46,066 nucleotides of DNA from Bacteroidales bacterium (GCA_031254805.1 JAIRTP010000025.1:1-46066); one strand, 5' to 3'; numbered from the stretch's first letter, positions 26,392 through 38,243 are shown. Notes: generated by a model not told the origin, from the letters alone. Made by a program: numbers and translations.

Positions 26392-27135
26392 TTAATAAAT
26401 AATAACGCGATTATCTAAAGTAGAATTTATTTTTTCTCCAAGATTGTATTTGTCAGATATATAATCTTGGATCATATCCCGAAATTGTCGTCTGGTATTG
26501 ATAACTTTTTCCGCATTATTCAAAATACCCATTCCGTCTCCGCCTGTTCGAAGATAATTGAGCGTCGCAACTTTGTAAATTTTAGTCTCATCCAACAGTT
26601 CTCCGCCGATCAAAACCTCTTCAATCTTCTTGTCGCGCACTTTTAATCTTGCATTTCCTATGGGTTGCATTCCTTTTTTCGCAAAAAAATCAAACAATTC
26701 TTTTAAATAACTCCCTTTGATATATAAGATATCGACAATATTGTCAAAAGGATATATCTCAAAAATATTTCCCAAAGTAACGTCGCCTTTCGGCATCGTC
26801 GCCCGAATTCCGCCGATATTTAAAATAGACAGATCGACTTTCTCTCCCAAAAAGTCCGCCCCTTTTTTCAATAAAACGTCCGTCGAAAAATTAGATAACA
26901 AGCTTTCCGGCATGTATGCACTCATTTCTAATTCGCTTTCCCCGATCTTTTTTGCTACTTTTTGATCCACTTCCGGCTTATATTTATTAATTATTGTATC
27001 AATAGCGTTATGCGGAAGCGTATCGTATCTATCGTCGATCGTATAATATCCCGTTTCAATATTGATATTTTGGGCAACCCCGTAATGGCACAAAAAACAA
27101 AGCAATATTGTAAAAAAGAAGTTTTTCCTTGACAT
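26392..27135 (-). CDS. 5'-nucleotidase C-terminal (substrate-binding) domain protein
   Basis: The 247-residue product is a free-standing 5_nucleotid_C domain: FSTDVLLKKGADFLGEKVDL, SILNIGGIRATMPKGDV, FEIYPFDNIVDILYIKGSYL and the LRTGGDGMGIL loop, all of which contact the nucleotide in full-length enzymes. It has its own signal peptide (SRKNFFFTILLCFLCHYGVA). The start at ATG 27135 is supported by a -7 box at 27153-27160; a TTG at 27177 lies upstream of that box. It is the promoter-proximal gene, followed by the catalytic-domain gene, so the order is reversed relative to a fused enzyme. Confidence 0.9.
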   Translation of the reverse strand: MSRKNFFFTILLCFLCHYGVAQNINIETGYYTIDDRYDTLPHNAIDTIINKYKPEVDQKVAKKIGESELEMSAYMPESLLSNFSTDVLLKKGADFLGEKVDLSILNIGGIRATMPKGDVTLGNIFEIYPFDNIVDILYIKGSYLKELFDFFAKKGMQPIGNARLKVRDKKIEEVLIGGELLDETKIYKVATLNYLRTGGDGMGILNNAEKVINTRRQFRDMIQDYISDKYNLGEKINSTLDNRVIIY

Positions 27136-27152
27136 GCACTCTATATTTTCTG

Positions 27153-27160
27153 CAAAAATA
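27153..27160 (-). promoter_or_regulatory. -7 promoter box of the split 5'-nucleotidase operon
   Basis: Minus-strand TATTTTTG fits TAnnTTTG and predicts a start near 27146, about 11 bases before the ATG at 27135. It is the only promoter-like site found for the four genes down to 24050. Confidence 0.5.
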
Positions 27161-27261
27161 ATGGATTTTTCGGTCAACGTTTATTTACTTTTTAATTTAA
27201 TACAAATTTTAATATCCGAAAAGAGGATATGATTTGCCTTGTCATCCTAATGATCTGTATA

Positions 27262-27294
27262 TAAAAAAAAACGGCGGCAATGATACGCCGCCCC
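27262..27294 (-). terminator. Terminator of the rpl-rpo operon after the DUF3467 gene
   Basis: On the minus strand GGCGGC pairs with GCCGCC around an 8-base loop, followed by G and nine T. It is the strongest terminator in the window and lies 14 bases past the stop of the DUF3467 gene. Confidence 0.9.
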
Positions 27295-27307
27295 AGTTAA
27301 ATATTTT

Positions 27308-27613
27308 TTATGCTTGAGCCATCGGACCTCTTAGCATCGGATCGCCGGATATCTCTTTAATCGTACCGTGAACCGATTCATATTTTGAGATATTGTCTTG
27401 CAATGCTCGTAAAAGGCGTTTTGCATGTTGCGGAGCTAAAACAACGCGGGAACGTACTTTTGCTTTGGGAACGCCCGGCATCATTGATACGAAATCAAGA
27501 ATAAATTCCGTAGGAGAATGCGTAATCACGGCTAAATTTGTATAAACGCCGTCGGCCAATTCTGCGGGAACTTCTATATTCAATTGTTGTCCCCCTTTTT
27601 GTTCTTCTTTCAT
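27308..27613 (-). CDS. DUF3467 family protein
   Basis: The 101-residue cytosolic protein matches the DUF3467 form: LADGVYTNLAVITHSPTEFI, LDFVSMMPGVPKAKVRSRVV, LAPQHAKRLLRALQDNISKY. Its usual place in Bacteroidota is directly after rpoC, as here, which hints at a link to transcription, but no function is established to my knowledge. A hairpin at 27638-27679 separates it from rpoC and a strong terminator follows it. Confidence 0.9.
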   Translation of the reverse strand: MKEEQKGGQQLNIEVPAELADGVYTNLAVITHSPTEFILDFVSMMPGVPKAKVRSRVVLAPQHAKRLLRALQDNISKYESVHGTIKEISGDPMLRGPMAQA

Positions 27614-27637
27614 TTTCTTCTATTTTTTTAAATGAAA

Positions 27638-27679
27638 ATGAGCGTATCTCTCCAAAATAAAAGTGAAAGATACGCTCAT
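27638..27679 (-). terminator. 12-bp perfect inverted repeat between rpoC and the DUF3467 gene
   Basis: ATGAGCGTATCT (27638-27649) is the exact reverse complement of AGATACGCTCAT (27668-27679), with an 18-base loop. On the transcribed strand it is followed by TTTTCATTT. That T-tract is weak, so it may terminate only part of the transcripts or serve as a processing site. Confidence 0.65.
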
Positions 27680-27693
27680 CAAATTTTTTAATA

Positions 27694-30600
27694 TTAATCC
27701 TCTTCTATTTCCATTACGTCGCCTGCATGAGGATATCCTACGAGAGCTTCGTAATTTTCCATGCTGCCGACAATGAGATGGTCGTAATCGCGCATTCCCG
27801 TACCTGCAGGGATCTTTCCGCCGATGATCACATTCTCTTTCAAGCCGATCAAATGATCCGTCTTAGCGCTGATAGCCGCATTGGTAAGCACTTTTGTGGT
27901 CTCTTGGAACGACGCCGCTGAAATAAAACTTTTTGTTTGGAGCGACGAACGCGTAATCCCTTGGAGAATTTGATGTCCTGTCGCGGGTTGCGCATCGCGC
28001 ACTTCGATCAATTTTTTATCGCGACGTTTCAATTGAGAATTTTCATCTCTCATTTTACGAGCGGTTATAATTTGTCCAGCTTTCAAAATCAACGAATCGC
28101 CTGGATTGACTACGACAACTTTTCCAAATACGCTATCGTTCTCGTCAATAAAATCATTCCTTTCAATCAATTCTCCTTCAAGAAAACGAGTATCGCCCGG
28201 ATCGTCAATTTCAATCTTACGCATCATCTGACGAACGATGACTTCAAAGTGTTTATCATTGATTTTTACTCCCTGTAAGCGGTAAACTTCTTGGATCTCA
28301 TTTACAATATACTCTTGAACTTTCATCGGCCCTTTGATAGCTAAGATGTCTGCCGGAGTCATATCTCCATCAGAAAGAGGCGTGCCGGCTTTTACATAAT
28401 CATTTTCTTGCGCCAAAATTTGTTTTGTCGTCGGAATGAGATAGGTCTTTGTTTCGCCGGTTTTAGAAGTAATTGTTACTTCACGGTTACCGCGTTTCAA
28501 TTTTTTAGAGAACGATACTACGCCGTCAATTTCCGCTACTTTTGCCGGATCGCTCGGGTTACGCGCTTCGAATAATTCGGTTACGCGCGGAAGACCTCCT
28601 GTGATATCGCCGGTTTTCCCGATAGCGCGCGGTATTTTAACAAGTATTTCACCCGCTTTTATCTCTCTATTTTCATCCACGACAATGTGCGCGCCTACAG
28701 GAATATCGAACTCTTTAACTTCGTTGCCATGCTCGTCAACGATCAAGATAGTCGGTTTTTTCGCTTTCGTACGGCTTTCAATAACCACTTTGTCATGATA
28801 TCCGGTCTGTTCCTCGCGTTCAACGCGATAGGTGACATTTTCGATAATATTTTGATATTTAATAATACCGGAAACGTCGGTAAGGATTACAGCGTTAAAC
28901 GGATCCCAATCTGCAATTATCGAATCGCTTTGCACTTCGTCTCCGCTTTTGAAATAGAGATGCGCTCCATAAGGAATATGCGCCGATGCAAGAATGATTT
29001 TTGTTTTCGGATGAATCAGCCTCATTTCGGCAGAACGTCCTACAACAACATCGTACACCGCTCCTTCCTGATTTGCATAGGATACGGAACGAAGTTCCTC
29101 AATTTCTAAAATCCCGTCATATTTCGACTCGATTTTTGATTGCGTTGCGATGTTAGATGCGGTACCTCCAACGTGGAATGTACGAAGCGTAAGCTGTGTT
29201 CCCGGCTCTCCGATTGACTGCGCCGCAATAGTTCCCACGGCTTCGCCGCGCTGTACTAATCGACCGTTGGAGAGATTACGTCCGTAACATTTTGCACAAA
29301 CTCCTTGTTTGGATTCGCAAGTCAATACCGAACGTATTTCAACATTCTCAATAGGAGAATCTTCAATAGCTTGCGCGATTGCTTCGTTGATCTCTTCGCC
29401 TGCAGCTACGATCAATTCCATCGTATCAGGATGATATACGTCATGTAACGCCACGCGTCCCAATATCCTGTCATAAAGCGTTTCAACAACTTCTTCGTTC
29501 TTTTTGAGAGCAGATACTTCCAATCCCCGCAACGTGCCGCAGTCGACTTCATTAATTACCACGTCTTGCGCTACATCCACTAAACGACGAGTCAAATATC
29601 CTGCATCGGCAGTTTTCAAAGCAGTATCCGCCAAACCTTTACGCGCTCCGTGCGTAGAGATAAAATACTCAAGCACGGAAAGTCCTTCTTTAAAGTTGGA
29701 AAGAATCGGGTTTTCGATGATCTCTCCGCCTTCTGAAGCTCCCGATTTCTGCGGTTTTGCCATCAATCCCCTCATTCCCGACAACTGACGAATTTGTTCT
29801 TTAGATCCCCTCGCCCCGGAATCCAGCATCATATAGACCGGATTGAATCCTTGTCTATCGCTTTTCAACTGTTCCATTACGATAGTGGTGAGCTTGTTGT
29901 TGGTATGCGTCCAAGTATCGATCGTCTGATTATAACGTTCATTATTGGTGGTAAATCCCATCTGGAAGCTGTTGGTAATCTCCTCAACTTCCTCATTAGC
30001 TTGCGCAACCAACTCTTCTTTAATATCAGGAACGATAACGTCGGAAAGGTTAAATGAAAGGCCTCCTTGGAAGGCCATTTTAAATCCTAAGGATTTAATG
30101 TCGTCCAAGAATTTTGCAGTTTTTGCTGTTCCGCACACTTTCAATACGTCTCCAATGATATCGCGCAAAGATTTTTTTGTCAGAATTTGATTCAAAAACT
30201 CCATCTCTTCAGGATAAACCTGATTGAAAAGAACGCGTCCGACGGTTGTTTCAATTACTTCGTATCGCCCTTCGGGACGTTTAATTCGCACTTTAATAAC
30301 AGCGTGTAAATCAACTGCTTTCTCATTATACGCAATGATCACCTCTTCCGGGCCGTAGAATACTCTTCCTTCGCCTTTCACCGGATCATCGGGCATATTG
30401 CGTTTCGCTTTAGTCATGTAATAAAGGCCTAAAACCATATCCTGCGACGGAACCGTAACAGGCGCGCCATTTGCAGGATTCAAGATATTATGAGATGCCA
30501 ACATCAATAATTGCGCTTCCAAAACGGCGGCATTTCCAAGCGGAACGTGCACTGCCATTTGATCTCCGTCAAAGTCGGCATTGAATGCGGAACATACCAA

Positions 30601-31998
30601 CGGATGTAACTGGATAGCCTTTCCTTCTACTAATTTTGGCTGGAAAGCTTGGATACCAAGTCGGTGCAACGTAGGAGCGCGATTCAATAATATTGGATGT
30701 CCTTTCATGATGCTTTCGAGGATATCCCAAACAATCGGATCTTTTCTATCGACGATTTTTTTAGCCGTTTTCACGGTTTTTACAATACCTCGTTCCAATA
30801 ATCTTCTGATGATAAAAGGTTTGAAAAGTTCCGACGCCATTGATTTTGGAATCCCGCATTCATTGAGTTTCAAATCGGGACCAACCACAATAACGGAACG
30901 ACCGGAATAGTCGACCCTTTTTCCTAAAAGATTTTGACGAAAACGCCCTTGTTTTCCTTTTAAGCTGTCTGATAATGATTTAAGCGGGCGATTTGATTCT
31001 GTTTTTACCGCGTTCGATTTGCGCGAATTATCAAACAACGAATCTACCGCCTCTTGTAGCATACGTTTTTCGTTACGCATGATCACCATCGGCGCCTTGA
31101 TCTCGACCAATTTTTTCAAGCGATTATTACGAATAATAACGCGACGATAAAGATCGTTCAAGTCGGAAGTAGCAAAACGTCCGCCGTCAAGCGGCACCAA
31201 TGGACGCAATTCTGGAGGAATCACTTGTATTACCTTAACAATCATCCATTCCGGATGATTTTCGCGACGTTCTTGCGCTTCACGGAACGCTTCTACAACT
31301 TGAAGGCGTTTTAATGCTTCTTGTTTACGTTGCTGGCTGGTCTCAGTATTGGCTGCATGGCGTAAACTGTACGACAATTCATCCAAATCAAGACCAAGCA
31401 AAAGGTCATAAAGCGCTTCCGCACCCATTTTTGCTACAAATTTTTCGGGATTGCTATCTTCCAAATATTGGTTGTCAGCCGGAAGCGAGTCAATGATCTC
31501 AAAATATTCCTCCTCACTCAGAAAGTCATATTTCTGAACGCCATCAGAAGCTTTTATTCCGGGATTGATCACCACATATTTTTCGTAATATACGATAGAC
31601 TCTATCTTTTTGGTCTGCAATCCGAGTAATGCTCCAATTTTATTAGGCAAAGAACGGAAAAACCAAATATGCGCAATTGGAACGGTTAATTGAATATGCC
31701 CCGTGCGTTCGCGACGCACTTTTTTCTCGGTCACTTCAACGCCGCAACGATCACAGACAATCCCTTTGTAACGAATACGTTTATATTTTCCGCAATGACA
31801 TTCATAATCTTTGACCGGCCCGAAAATTCTCTCGCAGAACAAACCGTCTCGTTCCGGTTTATATGTTCTGTAATTAATGGTTTCGGGTTTTAATACTTCG
31901 CCATAAGAACGATCAAGAATATTCTCAGGAGAAGCGAGGCCTATAGTAATTTTTGAAAAATTGAATGCGCCCGGATTATTCTCTTTTTTGAAAGCCAT
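27694..31998 (-). CDS. rpoC: DNA-directed RNA polymerase subunit beta'
   Basis: The 1434-residue catalytic subunit shows the N-terminal zinc site (C67, C69, C82, C85 in ECHCGKY and VCDRCGVEV) and the active-site [12 protein letters not shown] motif at 473-484, whose three Asp hold the catalytic magnesium. It also shows the second zinc cluster ([20 protein letters not shown]) and the bridge/trigger-helix region ([18 protein letters not shown]). Length is normal for Bacteroidota, which carry extra insertions compared with small RpoC forms. A bulged hairpin separates it from rpoB. No truncation or frameshift is seen. Confidence 0.99.
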   Translation of the reverse strand: MAFKKENNPGAFNFSKITIGLASPENILDRSYGEVLKPETINYRTYKPERDGLFCERIFGPVKDYECHCGKYKRIRYKGIVCDRCGVEVTEKKVRRERTGHIQLTVPIAHIWFFRSLPNKIGALLGLQTKKIESIVYYEKYVVINPGIKASDGVQKYDFLSEEEYFEIIDSLPADNQYLEDSNPEKFVAKMGAEALYDLLLGLDLDELSYSLRHAANTETSQQRKQEALKRLQVVEAFREAQERRENHPEWMIVKVIQVIPPELRPLVPLDGGRFATSDLNDLYRRVIIRNNRLKKLVEIKAPMVIMRNEKRMLQEAVDSLFDNSRKSNAVKTESNRPLKSLSDSLKGKQGRFRQNLLGKRVDYSGRSVIVVGPDLKLNECGIPKSMASELFKPFIIRRLLERGIVKTVKTAKKIVDRKDPIVWDILESIMKGHPILLNRAPTLHRLGIQAFQPKLVEGKAIQLHPLVCSAFNADFDGDQMAVHVPLGNAAVLEAQLLMLASHNILNPANGAPVTVPSQDMVLGLYYMTKAKRNMPDDPVKGEGRVFYGPEEVIIAYNEKAVDLHAVIKVRIKRPEGRYEVIETTVGRVLFNQVYPEEMEFLNQILTKKSLRDIIGDVLKVCGTAKTAKFLDDIKSLGFKMAFQGGLSFNLSDVIVPDIKEELVAQANEEVEEITNSFQMGFTTNNERYNQTIDTWTHTNNKLTTIVMEQLKSDRQGFNPVYMMLDSGARGSKEQIRQLSGMRGLMAKPQKSGASEGGEIIENPILSNFKEGLSVLEYFISTHGARKGLADTALKTADAGYLTRRLVDVAQDVVINEVDCGTLRGLEVSALKKNEEVVETLYDRILGRVALHDVYHPDTMELIVAAGEEINEAIAQAIEDSPIENVEIRSVLTCESKQGVCAKCYGRNLSNGRLVQRGEAVGTIAAQSIGEPGTQLTLRTFHVGGTASNIATQSKIESKYDGILEIEELRSVSYANQEGAVYDVVVGRSAEMRLIHPKTKIILASAHIPYGAHLYFKSGDEVQSDSIIADWDPFNAVILTDVSGIIKYQNIIENVTYRVEREEQTGYHDKVVIESRTKAKKPTILIVDEHGNEVKEFDIPVGAHIVVDENREIKAGEILVKIPRAIGKTGDITGGLPRVTELFEARNPSDPAKVAEIDGVVSFSKKLKRGNREVTITSKTGETKTYLIPTTKQILAQENDYVKAGTPLSDGDMTPADILAIKGPMKVQEYIVNEIQEVYRLQGVKINDKHFEVIVRQMMRKIEIDDPGDTRFLEGELIERNDFIDENDSVFGKVVVVNPGDSLILKAGQIITARKMRDENSQLKRRDKKLIEVRDAQPATGHQILQGITRSSLQTKSFISAASFQETTKVLTNAAISAKTDHLIGLKENVIIGGKIPAGTGMRDYDHLIVGSMENYEALVGYPHAGDVMEIEED

Positions 31999-32039
31999 AT
32001 ATTTATATTTTTTTTCTACACATTAAAATAAAGAGATCC

Positions 32040-32069
32040 ATCGACAAGAGCTGAAAGCTCTTTGTCGAT
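32040..32069 (-). other. Intercistronic hairpin between rpoB and rpoC
   Basis: ATCGACAAGAGCT (32040-32052) pairs with AGCTCTTTGTCGAT (32056-32069) around three bases, with a single bulged T. It lies 18 bases after the rpoB stop and 41 before the rpoC start. No T-run follows, so processing or stabilisation is more likely than termination. Confidence 0.65.
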
Positions 32070-32087
32070 TTCATATTACTTACAATT

Positions 32088-35000
32088 TTATTCGAACGTC
32101 ATTTCGAGGCCAAGGCCTTGAAGCTCGTGCAATAAAACGTTGAATGATTCAGGAATGCCCGGTTTCGGCATATTAAGGCCTTTCACGATCGCTTCATAAG
32201 CTTTCGCGCGTCCAACGACGTCGTCGGATTTGACGGTCAATATCTCTTGTAAGATATTTGAAGCTCCAAATGCTTCGAGCGCCCAAACCTCCATCTCTCC
32301 AAAACGTTGTCCTCCGAATTGCGCTTTACCGCCCAACGGCTGTTGCGTAATGAGCGAATAAGGGCCAATAGAACGGGCGTGCATCTTATCGTCTACCATG
32401 TGATGCAACTTCAACATATAAATGTATCCCACTGTAACAGGTTGATCGAAACGTTCTCCTGTTCCGCCGTCGTACAAATATACGCGACCGTTTTCAGGCA
32501 ATCCCGCCTCTTTCATTAACTCGTTAATTTTTGTAATCGGAATACCGTTAAAAATCGGCGTAGCATATTTTTGGCCAAGCTCTTTTCCCGCCCAACCAAG
32601 TACGGTTTCATAGATTTGCCCAAGGTTCATACGAGAAGGTACTCCCAACGGATTCAATACGATATCGACGGGCGTGCCATCTTCAAGGAACGGCATATCT
32701 TCTTCACGAACGATACGCGCCACGATACCTTTGTTACCATGACGTCCCGCCATTTTATCTCCAACTTTCAGCTTACGTTTTTTAGCCACGTACACTTTCA
32801 CCATTTGAACAATACCGCTTGGCAACTCGTCGCCAACAGTTTCCATAAATTTCTTACGGTTGTACACGCCGATAAGTTCCTTACATTTAATCTGATAGTT
32901 GTTGACGATCTGTTTGATAATATCATTTTTATCTTTATCTCCCGTCCATTTGGTATTATTAACGTTCAAGAAATCAATTTCATTGAGCGATTTATTGGTA
33001 TATTTAAATTTCTTGGTAACGATCTCTTGTCCTTGATTGTTATAAACGCCTTGCGACATTTTTCCAAGTAAATAAGGAGACACTTTTTCCAACAACATTG
33101 TACGAAGTTGTTGCAATTCTTTCTCAAGTTGTTGATCCAATAATGCGTTCTGATCTCTTTCTTTTGTTTTTCCTTTGCGCTCTTTTTGTATGCGAGAGAA
33201 GAGATGTTTGTCAATAACGATGCCATCCATTGAAGGAGGAGCTTTTAATGAAGCGTCTTTCACGTCGCCCGCTTTGTCTCCAAAGATAGCGCGCAAAAGT
33301 TTCTCTTCCGGAGTAGGATCGCTTTCTCCTTTTGGAGTAATTTTTCCGATTAATATATCGTCTTCTTTCACTTCTGCTCCGATACGAATAATTCCATTTT
33401 CGTCAAGGTCCTTGGTGGCTTCCGCGCTGATGTTAGGAATATCGGCCGTCAACTCTTCAACGCCGCGTTTTGTATCCCGCACTTCAAGCATAAATTCTTC
33501 GACATGAATCGAAGTAAATATATCTTCCTTGACAATACGTTCGGAAATTACAATAGCATCCTCGAAGTTGAATCCTTTCCACGGCATGAATGCTACTTTC
33601 AGGTTACGGCCAAGCGCTAATTCCCCATCCTGAGTGGAATATCCTTCACACAAAATGTCGCCTCTTTTCACTCTTTGTCCTTTTACGACGATTGGTCTTA
33701 AGGTGATACTGGTATTTTGGTTTGTCCTTTTAAACTTAGGCAATTCATACGTTTTCGCATCGCCTTCAAAACTGATCAATTTCTCTTCTTCCGTACGATT
33801 ATATCTGATCGTAATATATTTGGAATCGACTTTTTCCACAATCCCATCTCCTTCTGCTGTGATCAATATACGAGAATCGCGAGCAACGGGAGCTTCCAAA
33901 CCTGTTCCGACAATCGGAGCTTCCGGACGTAGCAATGGAACAGCTTGACGCATCATGTTCGACCCCATCAACGCACGGTTAGCATCATCATGTTCCAAGA
34001 ATGGAATTAACGAAGCCGCTATCGAAGCAATTTGGTTCGGAGCGCAGTCGATCAAAGTAATTTCTTCCGGAGAAACAATCGGATAATCAGCCTGATGTCG
34101 AACTTTTATTCTTTCTTCGGCAAAATGCCCGTCATTATCCAACGGCGTAGTCGCTTGTGCAATGATGTGTTCTTCTTCATCCTCCGCCGTTAAATAAATC
34201 GGTTCCTCTTTTAACAATACTTTTCCTTCTTCAACACGACGATACGGCGTCTCAATAAATCCGAGTTTGTTGATCTTTGCATAAACGCACAAAGAAGAGA
34301 TGAGTCCTATATTTGGCCCTTCCGGAGTTTCAATAGTACATAAACGGCCATAATGCGTATAGTGAACGTCGCGCACTTCAAATCCGGCTCTTTCACGAGA
34401 AAGACCTCCCGGTCCGAGCGCCGAAATACGACGTTTGTGAGTAATCTCGGCCAATGGATTGGTTTGATCCATAAATTGAGAAAGCTGGTTTGTCCCGAAA
34501 AATGAATTGATCACGCTGACCAAAGTTTTGGCATTGATCAAATCCATTGGAGTAAACACTTCATTATCACGGACATTCATCCGTTCGCGAATAGTACGCG
34601 CCATACGCGCCAACCCAACGCCGAATTGAGCGTAAAGTTGTTCGCCAACGGTACGAACGCGACGGTTGCTCAAGTGGTCGATATCATCAACCTCTTCATT
34701 TTTATTTATAAGTTGAACCAAATGTTTGATGATCAGAATAATATCTTCTCTCGTCAACACTTTAATGTCCATACTGGTATTTATATTCAACTTTTTGTTG
34801 ATACGATAACGCCCAACTTCTCCCAAATCGTAACGTTTATCAGAGAAGAAAAGTTTATCCATAATACCGCGCGCCGTCTCTTCGTCAGGCGGTTCGGCGT
34901 TACGCAATTGGCGGTAAATATATTCCACCGCTTCTTTTTCAGAGTTTGCCGTATCTTTTTGGAGCGTGTTAAAGATAACGCTATAATCTGTTTTATCGCT

Positions 35001-35894
35001 ATCTTCTTTATGAACAAGGATAGTTTTGATATCGGCGTCAATAATTGCCTCAATATGATGAGGTTCGAGGACGACTTCGCGGTCGATAATGACATCCGCA
35101 CGTTCGATAGAAACAACTTCTCCGGTATCTTCATCTACAAAATCCTCTATCCAAGAACGCAATACGCGAGCAGCCAATTTTTTACCGACAAGTTTTTTTG
35201 CTCCTGATCTTGTCACTTTTATCTCTTCAGCCAGATTGAAAAGGTCTAAAATATCCCTATCGCTTTCATAGCCAATAGCGCGAAGTAACGTCGTTACCGG
35301 AAGTTTCTTTTTCCGGTCGATATACGCATACATCACGTTGTTGATATCGGTAGTAAATTCCATCCAACTACCTCTGAACGGGATAATACGGGCAGAAAAG
35401 AGAATCGTCCCGTTTGTATGCCGTGTTTTCCCAAAAAATACGCCGGGAGAGCGGTGCAATTGCGACACGATCACGCGTTCAGCTCCATTGATAATGAAGG
35501 TTCCGCGCGGCGTCATGTACGGAATCATCCCAAGATAAACATCTTGGATGATCGTTTCAAAATCTTCATGTTCAACATCCGTACAATAAAGCTTCAGCTT
35601 GGCTTTCAATGGGATACTGTAGGTAAGACCACGTTCGATACACTCTTCGATGGCATATCTCGGCGGATCTACATAGTAATCCAAAAATTCTAATATGAAA
35701 TTGTTCCGTGCATCCGCGATGGGAAAATTTTCACTGAAAACTTTATACAATCCCTCGTCAATACGGTTTTCGGGATTCGTTTCCAATTGGAAAAAATCTT
35801 GAAAGGATTTGAGCTGAATATCCAAAAAGTCGGGCATTTCGGACGCTACCCGAGTGGATGTGAAAAAAAGCCTGTTACTATTTTTTTGAGCCAA
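32088..35894 (-). CDS. rpoB: DNA-directed RNA polymerase subunit beta
   Basis: The 1268-residue subunit is complete. The rifampicin-pocket region reads [20 protein letters not shown] followed by [11 protein letters not shown], with the sensitive-type residues Asp, His and Ser at the positions equal to E. coli 516, 526 and 531, so no classical resistance change is seen. Other landmarks are [38 protein letters not shown] and [16 protein letters not shown] near the catalytic face. The first residues ([14 protein letters not shown]) are typical of Bacteroidales RpoB. It is preceded by two hairpins after rplL. Confidence 0.99.
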   Translation of the reverse strand: MAQKNSNRLFFTSTRVASEMPDFLDIQLKSFQDFFQLETNPENRIDEGLYKVFSENFPIADARNNFILEFLDYYVDPPRYAIEECIERGLTYSIPLKAKLKLYCTDVEHEDFETIIQDVYLGMIPYMTPRGTFIINGAERVIVSQLHRSPGVFFGKTRHTNGTILFSARIIPFRGSWMEFTTDINNVMYAYIDRKKKLPVTTLLRAIGYESDRDILDLFNLAEEIKVTRSGAKKLVGKKLAARVLRSWIEDFVDEDTGEVVSIERADVIIDREVVLEPHHIEAIIDADIKTILVHKEDSDKTDYSVIFNTLQKDTANSEKEAVEYIYRQLRNAEPPDEETARGIMDKLFFSDKRYDLGEVGRYRINKKLNINTSMDIKVLTREDIILIIKHLVQLINKNEEVDDIDHLSNRRVRTVGEQLYAQFGVGLARMARTIRERMNVRDNEVFTPMDLINAKTLVSVINSFFGTNQLSQFMDQTNPLAEITHKRRISALGPGGLSRERAGFEVRDVHYTHYGRLCTIETPEGPNIGLISSLCVYAKINKLGFIETPYRRVEEGKVLLKEEPIYLTAEDEEEHIIAQATTPLDNDGHFAEERIKVRHQADYPIVSPEEITLIDCAPNQIASIAASLIPFLEHDDANRALMGSNMMRQAVPLLRPEAPIVGTGLEAPVARDSRILITAEGDGIVEKVDSKYITIRYNRTEEEKLISFEGDAKTYELPKFKRTNQNTSITLRPIVVKGQRVKRGDILCEGYSTQDGELALGRNLKVAFMPWKGFNFEDAIVISERIVKEDIFTSIHVEEFMLEVRDTKRGVEELTADIPNISAEATKDLDENGIIRIGAEVKEDDILIGKITPKGESDPTPEEKLLRAIFGDKAGDVKDASLKAPPSMDGIVIDKHLFSRIQKERKGKTKERDQNALLDQQLEKELQQLRTMLLEKVSPYLLGKMSQGVYNNQGQEIVTKKFKYTNKSLNEIDFLNVNNTKWTGDKDKNDIIKQIVNNYQIKCKELIGVYNRKKFMETVGDELPSGIVQMVKVYVAKKRKLKVGDKMAGRHGNKGIVARIVREEDMPFLEDGTPVDIVLNPLGVPSRMNLGQIYETVLGWAGKELGQKYATPIFNGIPITKINELMKEAGLPENGRVYLYDGGTGERFDQPVTVGYIYMLKLHHMVDDKMHARSIGPYSLITQQPLGGKAQFGGQRFGEMEVWALEAFGASNILQEILTVKSDDVVGRAKAYEAIVKGLNMPKPGIPESFNVLLHELQGLGLEMTFE

Positions 35895-35950
35895 GATAAT
35901 ACGTTTTTTGAGAAGTTAATAATAATGATTCGTACATTAAAATAAATAGC

Positions 35951-36015
35951 GGCGTCAAACGCCATAAAATGAAATAGAGGCTATCCGGAAATTTGCTCCG
36001 GAAGCCTTTATTTCA
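35951..36015 (-). other. Two intercistronic hairpins between rplL and rpoB
   Basis: The first after rplL is long: 35970-35989 pairs with 35997-36015 over 19 positions with one bulged A and one G-T pair, loop of seven. The second is GGCGT/ACGCC with a three-base loop (35951-35963). Neither has a T-run. The place matches the attenuator and RNase III site known between rplL and rpoB in E. coli. Confidence 0.75.
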
Positions 36016-36035
36016 TTCATTTAGAATTAACTTTC

Positions 36036-36407
36036 TTATTTGATTTCAACCTTCGCCCCAGCTTCTTCTAATTGATTTCTTAGCGCTTCGGCTTCATCTT
36101 TACTTACGCCTTCTTTAATCGGTTTTGGAGCTGCGTCGACGATATCTTTCGCTTCTTTTAAACCAAGGCTGGTCAATTCTTTCACGAGTTTTACAACTTT
36201 CAATTTTTCAGCGCCTGCTTCTTTCAAAATTACGTCGAAAGAAGTTTTCTCTTCAACAACTTCCGCTGCCGCCGCTGCCGGCGCTACTGCTACTGCCGCC
36301 GCTGCCGGTTCAATTCCGTATTCTTCTTTAAGAATTGTTGCTAACTCGTTAACTTCCTTAACAGTCAAATTTACTAACTGTTCTGCAAAAGCTTTCAAAT
36401 CTGCCAT
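36036..36407 (-). CDS. rplL: Ribosomal protein bL12 (L7/L12)
   Basis: The 123-residue stalk protein recruits translational GTPases. It has the N-terminal dimerisation helices ([20 protein letters not shown]), the Ala-rich hinge ([20 protein letters not shown]) and the C-terminal factor-binding domain ([20 protein letters not shown]; ending AGAKVEIK). It follows rplJ by 57 bases. A long hairpin right after the stop fits the need to make about four L12 copies per L10 and far more than RpoB. Confidence 0.98.
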   Translation of the reverse strand: MADLKAFAEQLVNLTVKEVNELATILKEEYGIEPAAAAVAVAPAAAAAEVVEEKTSFDVILKEAGAEKLKVVKLVKELTSLGLKEAKDIVDAAPKPIKEGVSKDEAEALRNQLEEAGAKVEIK

Positions 36408-36464
36408 TTTAATATGTTTTTTAATTGTTTTTAATAAAAATACTTAACTGATAATTTTTTTTGT

Positions 36465-36995
36465 TTATGCTCTTTCCGACAGTGTCTTAACAAGACCTGC
36501 AATGGTATTACCGCCTGATTGAAGCGCAGAAAGCACATTTTTCGCCGGAGATTGCAACAATCCGAGAACGTCGCCAATAAGTTCTTCTTTAGATTTAATA
36601 TTGACTAACGTTTCGAGTTGATCATTTCCAAGATAAGCGCTTTCTTGAGCATACGCTCCTTTTAAAATCGGCTTCTCGTTGTTTCTACCCAGCTTTTTCC
36701 TAAATTCTTTAATAAGACGCGCCGGGGCATTTGCCGTTTCTGCAAACAATATGGAAGTTTCGCCTTTAGCGACGGTCATTAAGTCGCCAAAATCTCTTCC
36801 CGATTTTTCCATTGCTTTTATCAACAGCGTATTTTTCACTACTTCAAGCTTGATATCTTGCTTGAAGCATTCGCGACGGAAATTTGATGTTTTTTCCGCG
36901 TCAAAACCTCCTATGTCTGCCAAGTAAACGACATCATACTGCTGAAGTTTTTCAGCTAAGGCTTCTACAACTCGTACTTTTTGTTCTGTATTCAT
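36465..36995 (-). CDS. rplJ: Ribosomal protein uL10
   Basis: The 176-residue base of the ribosomal stalk carries the rRNA-binding N-terminal domain (VYLADIGGFDAEKTSNFRRE, LEVVKNTLLIKAMEK) and a C-terminal helix that binds L12 dimers (SPAKNVLSALQSGGNTIAGL). In many bacteria the L10-L12 complex represses its own mRNA through a leader. Here only 41 bases separate rplJ from rplA, so any such leader would have to use the end of rplA. Confidence 0.97.
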   Translation of the reverse strand: MNTEQKVRVVEALAEKLQQYDVVYLADIGGFDAEKTSNFRRECFKQDIKLEVVKNTLLIKAMEKSGRDFGDLMTVAKGETSILFAETANAPARLIKEFRKKLGRNNEKPILKGAYAQESAYLGNDQLETLVNIKSKEELIGDVLGLLQSPAKNVLSALQSGGNTIAGLVKTLSERA

Positions 36996-37036
36996 AAGCT
37001 ACTTTTTCTTTTTAAATGATTAAATAATGATTTCGC

Positions 37037-37732
37037 TTACTGCGCTACCGTTTTTGTATCAACTTGCACGCCAGGGCTCATTGTACTGGAAACATAAACG
37101 CTTTTCACATAAGTACCTTTTGCTGCAGACGGTTTCAATTTGACAATAGTGTGCAACATTTCGCGCGCGTTATCTTCCAATTGTTCCTTCGTGAAAGAAA
37201 CTTTTCCGATTCCGGCATGAATGATACCAAATTTATCAACTTTGAAATCTATCTTACCCGCTTTTACTTCTTTAACAGCCGACCCGATATCCATCGTTAC
37301 CGTTCCCGACTTCGGGTTCGGCATCAATCCGCGAGGACCGAGGATACGACCGAGCGCGCCCACTTTAGGCATAATGGTAGGCATTGTCAGAATAACGTCA
37401 ATGTCCGTCCAACCACCTTTAATTTTATTAATGTATTCGTCAAGGCCAACATAGTCTGCTCCCGCAGCTTTTGCTTCCTCTTCTTTATCGGGGGTAACAA
37501 GCGCAAGCACTCTTACCGTTTTTCCCGTTCCGTGAGGCAGCGTAACAACTCCCCTTACCATTTGATTCGCTTTACGCGGATCAACGCCAAGCCTTACGTC
37601 GATATCCACCGATGCGTCGAACTTGGTGTAAGTGATAGCTTTTACTGTATTGAGGGCTTCTCCGAGCGAATACACAGAGCTTTTGTCAAACCTTGCAAAA
37701 GCTTCTTTTTGCTTTTTTGTAAGTTTAGCCAT
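37037..37732 (-). CDS. rplA: Ribosomal protein uL1
   Basis: The 231-residue protein of the L1 stalk helps release deacylated tRNA. Visible signatures include [53 protein letters not shown] and [17 protein letters not shown]. It is normally the autogenous repressor of rplK-rplA. It lies 37 bases behind rplK in the same transcript. Confidence 0.98.
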   Translation of the reverse strand: MAKLTKKQKEAFARFDKSSVYSLGEALNTVKAITYTKFDASVDIDVRLGVDPRKANQMVRGVVTLPHGTGKTVRVLALVTPDKEEEAKAAGADYVGLDEYINKIKGGWTDIDVILTMPTIMPKVGALGRILGPRGLMPNPKSGTVTMDIGSAVKEVKAGKIDFKVDKFGIIHAGIGKVSFTKEQLEDNAREMLHTIVKLKPSAAKGTYVKSVYVSSTMSPGVQVDTKTVAQ

Positions 37733-37769
37733 TTCTGTAATTTTTAATGTATTCGACTGATGTTGGCAA

Positions 37770-38213
37770 TTACTTTACAAAAGGCGGTTCACCTTTTACT
37801 CTTACTCCCATACTGCGAGCTGTTCCTGCCACCATACTCATTGCGGATTCTACCGTGAAACAATTCATATCCTTCATTTTTCCTTCTGCTATTCCACGAA
37901 TTTGGTCCCACGTCACGGTTCCGACCTTGTTACGGTTCGGTTCCGCAGATCCTTTTTTGAGTTTGGCAACTTCCATCAACTGTACCGCAGCCGGCGGCGT
38001 TTTAATGATAAAATCGAACGACTTATCATGATAAACGGTAATAATTACCGGCAATACTTTACCCGCCTGGTCTTGCGTACGAGCGTTGAACTGTTTGCAA
38101 AACTCCATAATATTCACCCCCTTGGCTCCCAATGCAGGACCTATCGGAGGAGACGGGTTAGCAGCGCCGCCTTTTACTTGCAATTTGATTAAACCGCTAA
38201 CTTCTTTTGCCAT
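37770..38213 (-). CDS. rplK: Ribosomal protein uL11
   Basis: The 147-residue protein binds the GTPase-associated centre of 23S rRNA together with the L10/L12 stalk. The sequence is canonical: [38 protein letters not shown], and the C-terminal RNA-binding half with [20 protein letters not shown] and ARSMGVRV. The interval of 72 bases before it, after nusG, has a 7-bp hairpin. Confidence 0.98.
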   Translation of the reverse strand: MAKEVSGLIKLQVKGGAANPSPPIGPALGAKGVNIMEFCKQFNARTQDQAGKVLPVIITVYHDKSFDFIIKTPPAAVQLMEVAKLKKGSAEPNRNKVGTVTWDQIRGIAEGKMKDMNCFTVESAMSMVAGTARSMGVRVKGEPPFVK

Positions 38214-38243
38214 TTGTTTTAAACTTTAATTGATTTAACTTTT

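Noticed and set aside
34626-35207. 193-codon open frame antisense to rpoB
   Set aside because: Mirror of the strongly conserved rpoB coding sequence; long antisense frames are expected there from codon bias.
32088-35894. Rifampicin-resistance substitution in rpoB
   Set aside because: The pocket keeps the Asp, His and Ser residues of the sensitive form.
37064-37747. 227-codon open frame antisense to rplA
   Set aside because: Fully inside rplA on the other strand; composition (many His, Phe, Arg) is that of a shadow frame.
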